Shown here: in pieces, positions 1 to 9,652 of the stretch
Numbering within the stretch: the first letter of the stretch is position 1
How the letters are laid out: every line of letters begins with the position of its first letter
From: Teredinibacter turnerae
Lineage (GTDB): Bacteria; Pseudomonadota; Gammaproteobacteria; Pseudomonadales; Cellvibrionaceae
Direction of reading: 5' to 3'
DNA length: 64,000 nucleotides
NCBI RefSeq assembly: GCF_037935975.1
Contig: NZ_CP149817.1
Coordinates: 620,001 to 684,000 of the forward strand
The notes under the pieces: generated by a model
Told to the model about the DNA's origin: nothing
The model's input: the letters and a program-made list of their open reading frames with translations, nothing else
The model's database searches: none
Program-made: the position numbers and the translations under genes

Positions 1-1689
1 CAATCTACATTGTATGTGGATGACGGCACAGGCAACCGTATTGCCTATGATGGTGCGCCGGAAGTTATGGGTACTAATGTGGACCGCTACAGCCTCACAT
101 CGACAAATTACAGTGGCTATTACCGCTTTGCCGAGCTGGATGCGGCGCGCTTAGATGCAAGCTATACATTCGAATTTAATCATTTGCGCAGCGTGGATTT
201 CGGTGTTCGTGCAGCAACGCGCGATGTAAAACAGGATACCTGGGTAGGGGTGGGCATGCATACGAACGGCTATGCGGATCCATTCGTTGCACGCTGGAAA
301 GACCCAAACACGCAAGCCCCGCTCACCGGCGAAAGTTACATTGATACCATTGCATTTAGTGACCCACGCCTTGCGGGCATGGTAACCGAAATTACTGATT
401 TACAAGGCGTGACGGGTGTCGACAGCTTTTGGACAATAGATCCGAAAGCCATGGATAACCCTACCCGGTTTCATGAGCAGGTCTATGGTAATCAAGCGAA
501 ACTCGCCGATCCTTCGTTGACCTACAACTACAAAGAAACAACAACCAACTATTATTTCCAGGCAAATTTTGCCGGAGACATTGCTGCCAGCAGTATGACC
601 TATGCGGCCAATATTGGTGTACGCGTGGTCGACACTGAAATGGACATACAGCAAACTGAAATTGCAACGGCGGAATATTTTACGCTTGGCGGCCAACAGT
701 TTTTACCCGGCCCGGGTGCGCCGGCGATTGCCGGTGGCCAACTCGAAACCAATCGTCAATACACTGACGTACTGCCCGTGGCAAACGCCAGTATCGATCT
801 AACCCCGCGCCATAAGCTGCGTTTCGCCTACGCTAAAAATATGAGTAATCACAATGCAAACAGCCTGGCCGGGGGTGTTTCAGTGACCCGCCTTATTGGT
901 TGTGACATCACAACCTCGAGTGGCGAAGCGGTTTTTTGTGCGGTAAATGCCAACGCCAACGGCAACCCGAATCTAGATCCGTGGCGTTCAACAAATATGG
1001 ACGTGAGTTGGGAATGGTATTTAACCGACCTGGCAATGGTAAACGTGGGGCTTTTCCAATATGAAATAGAAAGTTTTCCCGTACGCTCCACCTGGGAAGA
1101 TCCAAACATTGCCGATTCCGATGGCGTCGTACGCGGTTGGGATTTAGAAACGGATGCACTTACCGGGACCGTTACAACCACGGGGATGGTGAACGGCGAT
1201 GACGGTGGCACAATCGAAGGGCTTGAACTGGGTTATCAGCAGGAACTCAACGATCTTGTCGCCGACACGCCATTGGCCGGACTTGGTTGGCAATTAAATT
1301 ATACCTATTCACCCTCTGAGAGTGGGTTGCGTGATTACTACGGTAAAGAGCTGGCTATGCTCGACAACTCCGAACACCAGTACAATGCCGTGTTGTACTA
1401 CGAAAATTATAATTGGGAGGCACGCCTGGCCTACAACTGGCGCTCCGAACGGTTTATCAGTCAACGTACGGAATCTCCGGTGGTACTGGCGCGAATGGCA
1501 AAAGCGGTGGGCTATCTGGATGCATCTGTACGTTACTCGCCGTGGGAAAGTATCACCTTTTCGCTGCAGGCAACAAACCTGACCGAAGAGCATGCGGAAG
1601 AGTATTTGCAATGGCAGGATCTTGTCGATAAACGCTATTACAACGAACGGCGGATAACGCTGGGTGTGCAAATTCGAGAAGCGTTTTAA
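1..1689 (+). CDS. TonB-dependent receptor, C-terminal part (5' end outside window)
   Basis: The reading frame is open from the first base, so the N-terminal signal, TonB box, plug and first strands lie upstream of the window. About 560 residues remain, rich in alternating aromatic and polar beta-strand sequence with long acidic loops. The protein ends in Phe, as outer-membrane barrels assembled by BAM usually do. This is the barrel of an energised outer-membrane importer. Its place 27 bp before an alpha-galactosidase and a mannanase-like gene suggests uptake of galactomannan oligosaccharides; that substrate is inferred from context only. A TTG at 10 could be mistaken for a start but the frame continues upstream of it. 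Confidence 0.88.
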   Translation, partial: QSTLYVDDGTGNRIAYDGAPEVMGTNVDRYSLTSTNYSGYYRFAELDAARLDASYTFEFNHLRSVDFGVRAATRDVKQDTWVGVGMHTNGYADPFVARWKDPNTQAPLTGESYIDTIAFSDPRLAGMVTEITDLQGVTGVDSFWTIDPKAMDNPTRFHEQVYGNQAKLADPSLTYNYKETTTNYYFQANFAGDIAASSMTYAANIGVRVVDTEMDIQQTEIATAEYFTLGGQQFLPGPGAPAIAGGQLETNRQYTDVLPVANASIDLTPRHKLRFAYAKNMSNHNANSLAGGVSVTRLIGCDITTSSGEAVFCAVNANANGNPNLDPWRSTNMDVSWEWYLTDLAMVNVGLFQYEIESFPVRSTWEDPNIADSDGVVRGWDLETDALTGTVTTTGMVNGDDGGTIEGLELGYQQELNDLVADTPLAGLGWQLNYTYSPSESGLRDYYGKELAMLDNSEHQYNAVLYYENYNWEARLAYNWRSERFISQRTESPVVLARMAKAVGYLDASVRYSPWESITFSLQATNLTEEHAEEYLQWQDLVDKRYYNERRITLGVQIREAF

Positions 1690-1716
1690 CCCTGCGATAT
1701 ACGAGCTATTTTGACT

Positions 1717-2952
1717 ATGAAAACTATCGTAATCTTGGTGCTGTTGCCGTTTGTTTCGCTGGCGGCTCTGGCAAATAAATTTGAAGGGCTCGCTCTGTCG
1801 CCGCCAATGGGTTGGAACAGCTGGAACACCTTCGGCTGCGACATTGATGAGGGCCTGATAAAGACCATTGCCGATAAAATGGTGGCCTCGGGTATGCGCG
1901 ATGCGGGTTATCAGTACGTAAATATCGATGATTGCTGGCATGGCGAGCGCGATGAAAATGGCTTTATTCAGGCAGATAAAACCCGTTTTCCGTCCGGTAT
2001 AAAAGCGCTCGCGGATTATGTTCACAATAAAGGTTTGAAACTGGGTATTTATTCCGATGCTGGCGATAAAACCTGTGGCGGGCGACCTGGGTCGAACGGC
2101 CATGAATATCAGGACGCGATCCAGTATGCCCGCTGGGGTATTGATTATCTGAAATACGATTGGTGCAACACCGAGAACCTTAGCGCCCCCGGCGCATATC
2201 GTACAATGCGCGATGCACTCGCAGCCGCTGGCCGACCAGTGGTGCTCAGTATCTGCGAGTGGGGTGACAATAAGCCCTGGTTGTGGGGCAAAGAGATGGG
2301 CCATCTTTGGCGCACCACAGGCGATATTATTAATTGCTGGGATTGTGAAGTGGACCATGGGAGCTGGTCGTCCTGGGGTATTTTGCGCATTTTGGATATG
2401 CAGGACGGGTTACGCCAGTACGCGGGGCCAGACCACTGGAATGACCCGGACATGATGGAAGTGGGCAACGGGATGAGCGAACACGAAGATCGCGCGCATT
2501 TTTCTATATGGGCGATGTTGGCCGCGCCATTGATTGCCGGCAACGACTTAAGAAGCATGTCAAAATCCACCCAAAAAATACTGACCCATTCAGATGTTAT
2601 CGCGATAAACCAGGATGCGCTTGGGGTGCAGGCTTTTAAATATAAAACGCAGAACGATGTGGAGATTTGGTTTAAGCCCTTGCAGGATAAACAATGGGCA
2701 ATGATGATTCTTAATCGGGGTGACAAAAAAGCCAGCGTATCGTTTGACTGGCGCAACGAAAACGTTGTTGATCCAGACTTTCCTGGCAACGGACAATTTT
2801 ATACCGCGGGTTTTGCAAATTCCCGGTACACAATTTTCGATCTGTGGGCGAACAAATCTGCCGGCACGACAAAATCTTCGCTGCGTGTATCAGTGGAACC
2901 CCACGCGGTAAAAATGTATCGGTTGGAAAAAATCACCCGTGAAATTCATTAA
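1717..2952 (+). CDS. GH27 alpha-galactosidase, secreted
   Basis: 411 residues. A hydrophobic signal peptide (about residues 1-19, ending ALA) precedes a GH27 TIM barrel. The family signature SPPMGWNSWNTFGC is at 28-41 and NIDDCW at 69-74. The catalytic nucleophile is D148 in YLKYDWCN, and the WNDPDMMEVG motif (241-250) supplies the acid/base. GH27 enzymes remove alpha-1,6-galactosyl side chains, for example from galactomannan or raffinose-type sugars. A beta-sandwich C-terminal domain follows. ATG 1717 is preferred to the in-frame TTG at 1711. The gene overlaps the next one by 14 bp, so the two are probably translated together. Acts in the periplasm or outside the cell. Confidence 0.93.
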   Translation: MKTIVILVLLPFVSLAALANKFEGLALSPPMGWNSWNTFGCDIDEGLIKTIADKMVASGMRDAGYQYVNIDDCWHGERDENGFIQADKTRFPSGIKALADYVHNKGLKLGIYSDAGDKTCGGRPGSNGHEYQDAIQYARWGIDYLKYDWCNTENLSAPGAYRTMRDALAAAGRPVVLSICEWGDNKPWLWGKEMGHLWRTTGDIINCWDCEVDHGSWSSWGILRILDMQDGLRQYAGPDHWNDPDMMEVGNGMSEHEDRAHFSIWAMLAAPLIAGNDLRSMSKSTQKILTHSDVIAINQDALGVQAFKYKTQNDVEIWFKPLQDKQWAMMILNRGDKKASVSFDWRNENVVDPDFPGNGQFYTAGFANSRYTIFDLWANKSAGTTKSSLRVSVEPHAVKMYRLEKITREIH

Positions 2953-4459
2953 TAGATTGATGTGCCATCGCCAGACGTTTGCGGCTGTTGCATTGCTGTG
3001 TGTGTTTGCGGGGCAGGCGTTCGGTAGTTTCGATAACTACATTACCCGCGAGGGTTCGCGCCTGTATGATGGCGACGAGGTGTTTCGGTTTGCGGGTATT
3101 CACATGCCGGAGCTGCATCGCATTGAGGATGACGCAAAGGGGGTGTGCAAGGCCGATCCTCGGGGGTGGGGCCAATATTTTAAATGGCCGACACTGCAAG
3201 AGCAGGAGAACTGGATTAAGTCGCTGGTGCGCACCGGGCATAAAGCAATGCGGGTGTACGTATTGTCTGTTGCAACGCCTTTTGACAATGCCTGTGGTCG
3301 GGAAACCCACATACTCCCGCCGACAGAGCCGGGTGGTATGCCTGTGCTTAATGAAACCGCGATGCGGCATTACGACCGCTTGATTGCGCTGGCAGATGAA
3401 TATCAATTGCGGTTGATTTTACCGTTTATTGATCACTGGCAGTGGTGGGGTGGCCGCGAGCAACTGGCCGCATTTTACGGCGAATCCGGCGATGATTTTT
3501 ATCGTCTGGAAAGCCAGACATATAAGGCTTATACGCACATTATCACTCAGGTGCTTACCCGTAAAAATACCCTGACAGGGCGACCTTACAACCGCGAAAA
3601 GGCCATTATGGCGTGGGAAACTGGTAATGAACTCAAAGGATCGACGGCAGAATTTGTACGGGAAACAGCGGCGCTCATCAAGCGAATCGCACCAGACCAA
3701 CTGGTAGTCGATGGTACCTATCTGAAAATCATTCCCGAATCCTTGACCGATCCAAACGTGGATATTATTTCCAACCATTTCTATACCACCAATAACAACA
3801 ACCGGCCTGAACAGGTCAGTCTGGACCTTGCTGCCGTGGCTGGAAAAAAAGCCTACATGGTGGGAGAGTTCGGTTTGCGCGACGCGGCAGGACTACACGA
3901 AATAATGCAGGCTGTGGTTTTTGCTGACTACCAGGGGCACAAAGCTTCAGGTGCCTTTATCTGGGGAGGGCGCGGGCATCGCCACAACGGTGGGTTTTAT
4001 TGGCACCGGGAGTACACCGGGCATTTTAGCTATCATCTACCCGGGTTCCCCGAGGGAGAGAGCAATCAGGAGCAAGCGGTTATTGATTTGGTTCGCCTCG
4101 CGCAGGCCCAACAAAACGGGCAGTCCAGCCCACCGCCGTTGCCAGTACCGGAACCTCCGGTTCTGCGTGAAATCACCGAAGCGGGCGCGTTGCGTTGGCT
4201 GGGAGCACCGGTCGGCCGGCACTATCGCGTCGAACGTTCTGTGCGCAGGCGTTGTTTGGGTTTTATTCCCTGCTGGAGCGAATGGATAACCCGCGCGTCC
4301 GGCCTGAGCGACGGCATTCAGCAATACGACCCGGCGCAAGCCCCGCTCTATCTCGATGAGCAACTTCCACCAGGTCTCTACCGTTACAGAGTTTTCGCAG
4401 GCAACGAAAGCGGCGAATCTGCACCCTCCAATATCCAGACTTTTCGCGTCGAACGCTGA
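2939..4459 (+). CDS. GH5 beta-mannanase-like glycoside hydrolase, secreted
   Basis: 506 residues from a GTG that lies inside the end of the alpha-galactosidase gene. There is a signal peptide (about 1-29), then a GH5 clan-A barrel resembling the GH5_7 endo-beta-1,4-mannanase group. The acid/base is E231 in AWETGNEL and the nucleophile E310 in YMVGEFG. A Pro-rich linker (about 405-415) leads to a C-terminal Fn3-like domain of about 90 residues ending SNIQTFRVER. Together with GH27 it would cut the mannan backbone after galactose removal. The mannan assignment rests on family resemblance and the GH27 partner; other beta-mannosidic or glucosidic activity in GH5 is possible. Confidence 0.85.
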   Translation: MKFINRLMCHRQTFAAVALLCVFAGQAFGSFDNYITREGSRLYDGDEVFRFAGIHMPELHRIEDDAKGVCKADPRGWGQYFKWPTLQEQENWIKSLVRTGHKAMRVYVLSVATPFDNACGRETHILPPTEPGGMPVLNETAMRHYDRLIALADEYQLRLILPFIDHWQWWGGREQLAAFYGESGDDFYRLESQTYKAYTHIITQVLTRKNTLTGRPYNREKAIMAWETGNELKGSTAEFVRETAALIKRIAPDQLVVDGTYLKIIPESLTDPNVDIISNHFYTTNNNNRPEQVSLDLAAVAGKKAYMVGEFGLRDAAGLHEIMQAVVFADYQGHKASGAFIWGGRGHRHNGGFYWHREYTGHFSYHLPGFPEGESNQEQAVIDLVRLAQAQQNGQSSPPPLPVPEPPVLREITEAGALRWLGAPVGRHYRVERSVRRRCLGFIPCWSEWITRASGLSDGIQQYDPAQAPLYLDEQLPPGLYRYRVFAGNESGESAPSNIQTFRVER

Positions 4460-4765
4460 CGGTCGCTAAGCGACGGGTAAATCCTCAAAACTGCTAACAG
4501 TTCACAGCTGTCCCTTGCCAGACTTGTCGAACTGATGGCAATATCCCGCCATACGTATACATTGAATATCGTAAACAGGCTCTACCCATTTGACTCAAAA
4601 GGTCTAAGAGGTCGATAGAGCACAATTCTAAAAACAATAAAAATTACAATCGCGATGGCTAGAGTCCCTTTTGTCGTGCAAAAAGTCCGCTTTGCGGCGT
4701 CCCGCATCCAACAGTCCGCGGTAATTCGTAAACTATTCGCCGATGAACATAGTGCGGATATAAGA
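4460..4765 (+). other. Intergenic region before the LytS gene
   Basis: About 300 bp without a confident gene. A small hairpin (CGTCGCT-type arms around 4460-4477) follows the GH5 stop but lacks a T tract. A frame extending the kinase upstream to an ATG at 4655 is open, but its 37 extra residues are basic and unlike a kinase N-terminus. No clear promoter was recognised. Confidence 0.4.
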
Positions 4766-5914
4766 ATGAGGGCAGCACAGCACACCCACTCCGGCGCTCA
4801 TGAATGGCTGGACAAAATCGACCGCGATTACGGTATGCAGTTTTGGATACTGCAGCTCTTTGGCTGGACAGGCGTAGCCGTTTTCACCTTTCTATCGTTA
4901 ACGCTCTACTACAACACCATTTACTGGCAGCACATCGTACACACCATTTTGCAATCGATAATTGGTTTGGCGGTGACTTTGCCTCTGCGTTGGATTTTCA
5001 AAGCGCTTTGGCAGAAAAACGTGGCGTTGCGCATATTCGTGACCGCCATGGCGGTCGTTGCCGGGGCAACCGTGTGGACGCTGCTACGCATGATTGCCTT
5101 TATGTGGCTCGATCACAAAGAAAACCTGCTTTCCACTGAGTTCGGTGGATGGTTCTATCCCAGCTTCTTTATTTTCTCATGCTGGGCTGCACTCTATTAC
5201 AGTATAAAGCTTTACCAGGAGCGTCAGGCTCAGCTGGTGTTCTCACTTCGCCTCGATGCAGACCGGCGCGAGGAGCACCTCAAGCGCCTGGAGGCAGAAA
5301 CCACGGCCAAAGAAGCGCAACTGAAAATGCTGCGTTATCAATTAAATCCGCATTTTCTCTTTAATACACTCAATGCTATTTCCGCGCTGGTTCATCTTAA
5401 AGAAAATAGCAAAGCGCGTGAAATGCTGGTTCGCCTCTCGGAATTTCTGCGCTTCTCACTGGCCAACGATCCGAAGTTACAAACGTCTTTGGAGCAGGAG
5501 CTACATGCGCTGACCTTGTATTTGCAGATAGAGCAGGCCAGATTTGCTGATCGATTGAGTGTGCGCGTGGAAGTTACGCCCGAGGCGCGACGCAGTGCTG
5601 TACCAAGTTTATTGTTGCAACCATTGATTGAGAACGCAGTTAAATACGGTATCGCCAATAAAGAGGATGGCGGGGAGATAAAAATTCAGGGCTTTGTCGC
5701 CAAGGGCGTACTAACTATTGTGGTGGCCGACGACGGCCCCGGATTTAACAGTGTGGAACAAACCACCTCGGGGCGCGGTGTCGGGCTGCGCAACACGCGG
5801 GAACGACTCCATCTGCTCTATGGCGACGAAAGCAGGTTGGACATGCGCAACCGGGAAACTGGTGGCGCACAGGTCAAGTTACGCATTCCGCACGTACTAT
5901 TTAACGAGTGCTAG
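4766..5914 (+). CDS. LytS/AlgZ-type sensor histidine kinase
   Basis: 382 residues from ATG 4766; an upstream in-frame ATG at 4655 would add 37 residues and cannot be excluded. Four hydrophobic membrane segments occupy roughly residues 25-150. A short charged coiled coil follows, then the His_kinase domain with the phosphoacceptor in the motif QLNPHFLFNTLN (H196 in this numbering) and an HATPase_c domain (IENAVKYG N-box, DDGPGF G1 box, GRGVGLRNTRERL G2 box). It is paired 3 bp upstream of a LytTR response regulator, a standard two-component layout. No periplasmic ligand domain is visible, so the signal is probably sensed within the membrane. Its place between two glycan-use gene sets suggests control of one or both. 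Confidence 0.9.
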   Translation: MRAAQHTHSGAHEWLDKIDRDYGMQFWILQLFGWTGVAVFTFLSLTLYYNTIYWQHIVHTILQSIIGLAVTLPLRWIFKALWQKNVALRIFVTAMAVVAGATVWTLLRMIAFMWLDHKENLLSTEFGGWFYPSFFIFSCWAALYYSIKLYQERQAQLVFSLRLDADRREEHLKRLEAETTAKEAQLKMLRYQLNPHFLFNTLNAISALVHLKENSKAREMLVRLSEFLRFSLANDPKLQTSLEQELHALTLYLQIEQARFADRLSVRVEVTPEARRSAVPSLLLQPLIENAVKYGIANKEDGGEIKIQGFVAKGVLTIVVADDGPGFNSVEQTTSGRGVGLRNTRERLHLLYGDESRLDMRNRETGGAQVKLRIPHVLFNEC

Positions 5915-5917
5915 GCA

Positions 5918-6688
5918 ATGAAACAAGCGATCTCTGCCGTTATTGTCGAAGATGAACCGCTGGCTTTGGACCTTACGGTGTCTATGCTGAGTGACATGGA
6001 CAATGTAAAAATCGTGGGCACTGCCCGCAATGGCCAGCGCGGTTTGGAACTTATTCAGCAGCTGGAGCCGGACGTGGTGTTTCTGGATATTGAAATGCCA
6101 ATACTGAACGGTATAGAGCTGGTCAAAAAGCTACAGGCGGATGTTGTGCCGCTCATAGTGTTTACCACCGCGTTTAATCAGTACGCGGTCGAGGCGTTTA
6201 ACCTGCACGCGGTGGACTACCTGTTAAAACCTTTTAGTGAAGATCGCATTCGCCATGCGGTGGCACGGGTTTTTCAACGGTTGACGATTGTCGACGACAG
6301 CTACAAGGGCAATTTACTAAAAGCGCTGGGTGTGCTCAAGGACGCAGAGCCTGAAAATACCTGGGAGACCGCGCGCCTGGCGATCCGCGAAAACGATGGT
6401 GTATTGCTGGTACCGCAACATGAAATCGACTGGATTGATGCCGCCGGAGATTACATTTGTGTACACAGCAAGGGCGAAACTCACATTATGCGATGCACCA
6501 TGAAGCAGTTGGAAAAAATCTTAAACGGTAATCATTTTCGCCGCATACACCGCTCCACGATTGTCAATATTGATCAGATAAAACAGATTATTCCGTTAAC
6601 CAAAGGCGAGAGCCGCCTGCTGTTACATTGCGGTGAGGAATTAAAAGTCAGCAGGAATTATCGAAAGGAAATATCCCATCTCGCGTGA
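5918..6688 (+). CDS. LytTR-family response regulator
   Basis: 256 residues. The receiver domain (about 5-120) has the acidic pocket VEDE, phosphoacceptor D57 in VVFLDIEMP, switch Thr in FTTAF and Lys in LLKPF. A LytTR DNA-binding domain (about 155-255) carries IDWIDAAGDYICVH and the typical FRRIHRSTIVNIDQI. LytTR proteins bind promoters as dimers on spaced direct repeats. The kinase gene ends 3 bp upstream. The next gene, 145 bp downstream on the same strand, is a TonB-dependent receptor and is a likely target; no LytTR site could be assigned by eye. Confidence 0.93.
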   Translation: MKQAISAVIVEDEPLALDLTVSMLSDMDNVKIVGTARNGQRGLELIQQLEPDVVFLDIEMPILNGIELVKKLQADVVPLIVFTTAFNQYAVEAFNLHAVDYLLKPFSEDRIRHAVARVFQRLTIVDDSYKGNLLKALGVLKDAEPENTWETARLAIRENDGVLLVPQHEIDWIDAAGDYICVHSKGETHIMRCTMKQLEKILNGNHFRRIHRSTIVNIDQIKQIIPLTKGESRLLLHCGEELKVSRNYRKEISHLA

Positions 6689-6832
6689 TGGCATTCATAA
6701 TCCCGTTTTGCCGCATGCTAAGTCCGCTTTGTCGTTTATCGATATTATTTACAAATGCTTTATGCGACTGTAATAAAACCCTTTAGGAATTTTCCGAAGA
6801 CAAAAATAATAACCTACGTGGGGAATCGTATA

Positions 6833-9538
6833 ATGCAATCTCGAAAACTCCTGGCTATCTCTATTGCGCTTATTAACAGTGGGCTTGCACTGCCAGCTCT
6901 CGCGCAGGATGAAGCAGCAGAAAACAATAAAGTAAACAGTAATAAATCGGTCGTTGAGGAAGTTATTGTCACGGCCTTTAAACGTGAAACAAGTCTTATG
7001 GAAACTCCCGTTGCAGTGTCTGCGCTTGATGCGGCGTCACTGGATCGACAAGGGGTTACCAATATCAAAGACCTGGGTGACCTGGTACCCAGTCTCAGCA
7101 TTCAAATGGATAACGGCCAGTCTACACCGGTAGTTTCCATGCGCGGGGTGCGTTCTACTAACACCACGGAGCTGGGCGACCCGGCGGTCGGTTTGCATGT
7201 GGATGGTGTCTACGCGCCGCGTATGCAAAGTTGGAATGCGACTTTTCTGGATGTTGATCGTGTCGAAGTTTTGCGTGGTCCTCAGGGCACATTGTTCGGC
7301 CGAAACTCTACCGTCGGTAGCATTAACGTGATTACCAATCGCGCCAGTACTGAAGAGTTCGAGGCAAATGTGTCCACGGAGCTCGCGCGCTGGAATAACC
7401 GTGAGTTAACGGGTGTTGTTAATATTCCTGTGTCCGATACCTTCGCGTTGCGGTTTGCCGCAAAAGGTCAAAAGCGCGACTCCTACCTGAAAGGCTATTA
7501 CGACCCCAATCAGTTTGATACGCGTTACCTGCCAGACGAGGTTCGCAACTCACCTGAGCTGGGTGATGGGGAGCGTGAGTTCTACGCTCAGACCAGCGAG
7601 AACTGGTGGATCGATTGGGCGTCGTCAGATTGGTCCGGTACACCTCGCCGCGAAGTGGTGAAAGCAGACTCAAGCGATTTTTATGGTTCGGTTAACGAGT
7701 ACGCTTATAGAGCATCTCTGGCATGGGACCCGGTCGACAGCCTGTCGGTTGATGTTTCCTACCAGAAATTTGTCAACGACAGCGCCGGCGGAATTAATCT
7801 TCTGAACTGCGACAAAATGCGTGGTCGTCAAGCCCGTGATGAAGACGGTAATCAGACCGGAGAGTTAACCGACTGTAGTGCCCGTTTCCCAACCAACGAC
7901 AACTATCAGGTTTCGGTGAACGTACCTGGCAAATTAAAGTTAGACATCGATAACGTACGCGGTACGGTGGACTGGTCCGCGACCAGTTTTATGGATATCA
8001 CCTACGTGTTTGGTTTCGAAAAAATTGCCCGTGAATCCGCAATTGATAGCGATGGCGGTATCAACCTCTACGACCAGAGTATGTTCTTCCTGGATGGCAC
8101 TGGGTCGGAATCCAATTACCACGAACTGCAGTTTAAATCCACAGATGCAGATAACTACACCTGGATTGTGGGGTTAAATTATTTCCACGAGCAAACCAAA
8201 ACCGCTGGCTACTTTAACAACTCGATGGATGGTAAAACCTTCTGGGATCAGCCAAACCGTACCACTGACGCCTACGCCATTTTCTCCCAGGGCACCTACG
8301 ACATTACCGATAAGCTGCACCTGATTTTGGGCGGACGGTTCAGCTCAGAAACCAAAGAGGACAACGGCGGTCGCACCCTGGATTGCAATAATGACGATGG
8401 TTGTACCACGGTTGCCTATGGTGCGCGAGATATTTACAACCAACTGCCAGCCGATTTTTACGAAGACAAATCCATGTACACCTCTGGTTTATACACTAAC
8501 GATAACAAAGGGGATTGGAGCAGCACGGACTATCGCATCGGGTTCGACTACAACCTGACCGACGACACCATGATATACACCTCATATGCCACTGGCTTTA
8601 AAGCGGGCGGTATTGGCGACGTGATTAACGTGGTGGACCAATATACCGGGGAAAGGATTATTCACGTTACCAGTTACGATCCGGAAACAGTGGGTACCTT
8701 TGAACTGGGTGGTAAATCGGTTTTGTTAGATGGTAGCCTGAATTTTAGCGCGACCTACTTTTATTCCGACTACGAAAACATGCAGTACGCGTCTCCGGGA
8801 TCTTTAGGACAGATTCACCGATTGGTGAACGAGGAAGACGAAAACGGCCAACCGGTGCTGGACCCGGATACCAACGAACCGGTTCTGGTTTGGGATGTGG
8901 TGCCGCTCATTGCGTTTTATACCCAGAATGTACCCGGTTCCGAAATTCAAGGTCTTGAACTGGAATTCGACTGGGCACCTTATGAGAATGGTCGTATTAC
9001 CGGTTTCGCGACCTGGACCAAAGCTGAAGTGGTTGAAGACTGGAATACCAAGTGGGACTACGACGCGGAGGCTATGTTCGGTATTGAATATGCCAGCTCC
9101 GTAGATCCTGAAAACGACTTGCTCGCGGTTAACCTGAAGGGAAACTCGCTACCAGTAACCCCGGAGTACGTGTTTAATATTAATTTCGAACACACTTTCG
9201 ATTTCGGTTCTGCAGGTACCCTCAAACCGTGGATGGGTGTCCATTGGCAGAGTTCAAGCTACCTCACCATTTGGAACGTCGACAAACACACGGACGACCT
9301 GGATTTCGCTATACATGATGACGACATCAAATATATGGACGATAAACAGGAAGCCTACTACACCGTAAATCTTTCACTGCGATATGAATCTGCAGATGAA
9401 GACTGGTATGCGGAAGCCTTTGTCAATAACGCAACGGACGAAGTCGTTCAACACTGGGGCGGTAGCAGTACTGGCGCACCAGTAGGCAGTTTAAGTATGC
9501 CCCGTTACTACGGTGTTCGACTGGGTTACACCTTCTGA
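6833..9538 (+). CDS. TonB-dependent receptor, probably glycan-specific
   Basis: 901 residues from ATG 6833, preceded by GGGGA; an upstream in-frame ATG at 6755 has no such site and would disrupt the signal peptide. The signal peptide ends ALAQ (about residue 25). A TonB box-like EEVIVTAFKR follows, then a plug domain with VVSMRGVRS and VEVLRGPQGTLFGRN, and a large barrel with many acidic loops ending YGVRLGYTF. It is an outer-membrane active importer. It leads a gene set with GH3, GH5-CBM6 and GH16/GH128 enzymes, so beta-1,3-glucan oligosaccharides are the most likely substrate (inference from neighbours). A strong terminator follows it. Confidence 0.92.
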   Translation: MQSRKLLAISIALINSGLALPALAQDEAAENNKVNSNKSVVEEVIVTAFKRETSLMETPVAVSALDAASLDRQGVTNIKDLGDLVPSLSIQMDNGQSTPVVSMRGVRSTNTTELGDPAVGLHVDGVYAPRMQSWNATFLDVDRVEVLRGPQGTLFGRNSTVGSINVITNRASTEEFEANVSTELARWNNRELTGVVNIPVSDTFALRFAAKGQKRDSYLKGYYDPNQFDTRYLPDEVRNSPELGDGEREFYAQTSENWWIDWASSDWSGTPRREVVKADSSDFYGSVNEYAYRASLAWDPVDSLSVDVSYQKFVNDSAGGINLLNCDKMRGRQARDEDGNQTGELTDCSARFPTNDNYQVSVNVPGKLKLDIDNVRGTVDWSATSFMDITYVFGFEKIARESAIDSDGGINLYDQSMFFLDGTGSESNYHELQFKSTDADNYTWIVGLNYFHEQTKTAGYFNNSMDGKTFWDQPNRTTDAYAIFSQGTYDITDKLHLILGGRFSSETKEDNGGRTLDCNNDDGCTTVAYGARDIYNQLPADFYEDKSMYTSGLYTNDNKGDWSSTDYRIGFDYNLTDDTMIYTSYATGFKAGGIGDVINVVDQYTGERIIHVTSYDPETVGTFELGGKSVLLDGSLNFSATYFYSDYENMQYASPGSLGQIHRLVNEEDENGQPVLDPDTNEPVLVWDVVPLIAFYTQNVPGSEIQGLELEFDWAPYENGRITGFATWTKAEVVEDWNTKWDYDAEAMFGIEYASSVDPENDLLAVNLKGNSLPVTPEYVFNINFEHTFDFGSAGTLKPWMGVHWQSSSYLTIWNVDKHTDDLDFAIHDDDIKYMDDKQEAYYTVNLSLRYESADEDWYAEAFVNNATDEVVQHWGGSSTGAPVGSLSMPRYYGVRLGYTF

Positions 9539-9550
9539 TCACTCCTCCAT

Positions 9551-9592
9551 GAGTGGCACGCCAGCCAGCTAGTCGGCTGCCACTCGTTTTTT
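9551..9592 (+). terminator. Rho-independent terminator after the receptor gene
   Basis: Arms GAGTGGCA (9551-9558) and TGCCACTC (9578-9585) enclose a loop with further complementarity (GCCAGCC / GGCTG) and are followed by GTTTTTTCT. It sits just after the receptor stop, so the GH3 gene needs its own promoter or partial readthrough. Confidence 0.8.
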
Positions 9593-9652
9593 CTCATTTG
9601 TTAATTTATGGCTCGCTGTAGTTTCAGCGATCGTATTCGTATGGAGTTTACT

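Noticed and set aside
1309-2358. 349-residue open frame on the - strand
   Set aside because: Antisense to the TonB receptor and GH27 genes, which have clear family motifs; its own sequence has no recognisable fold and no ribosome site.
4655-4765. N-terminal extension of the LytS kinase
   Set aside because: Open, but the 37 residues are basic and unlike the family start; kept only as an alternative.
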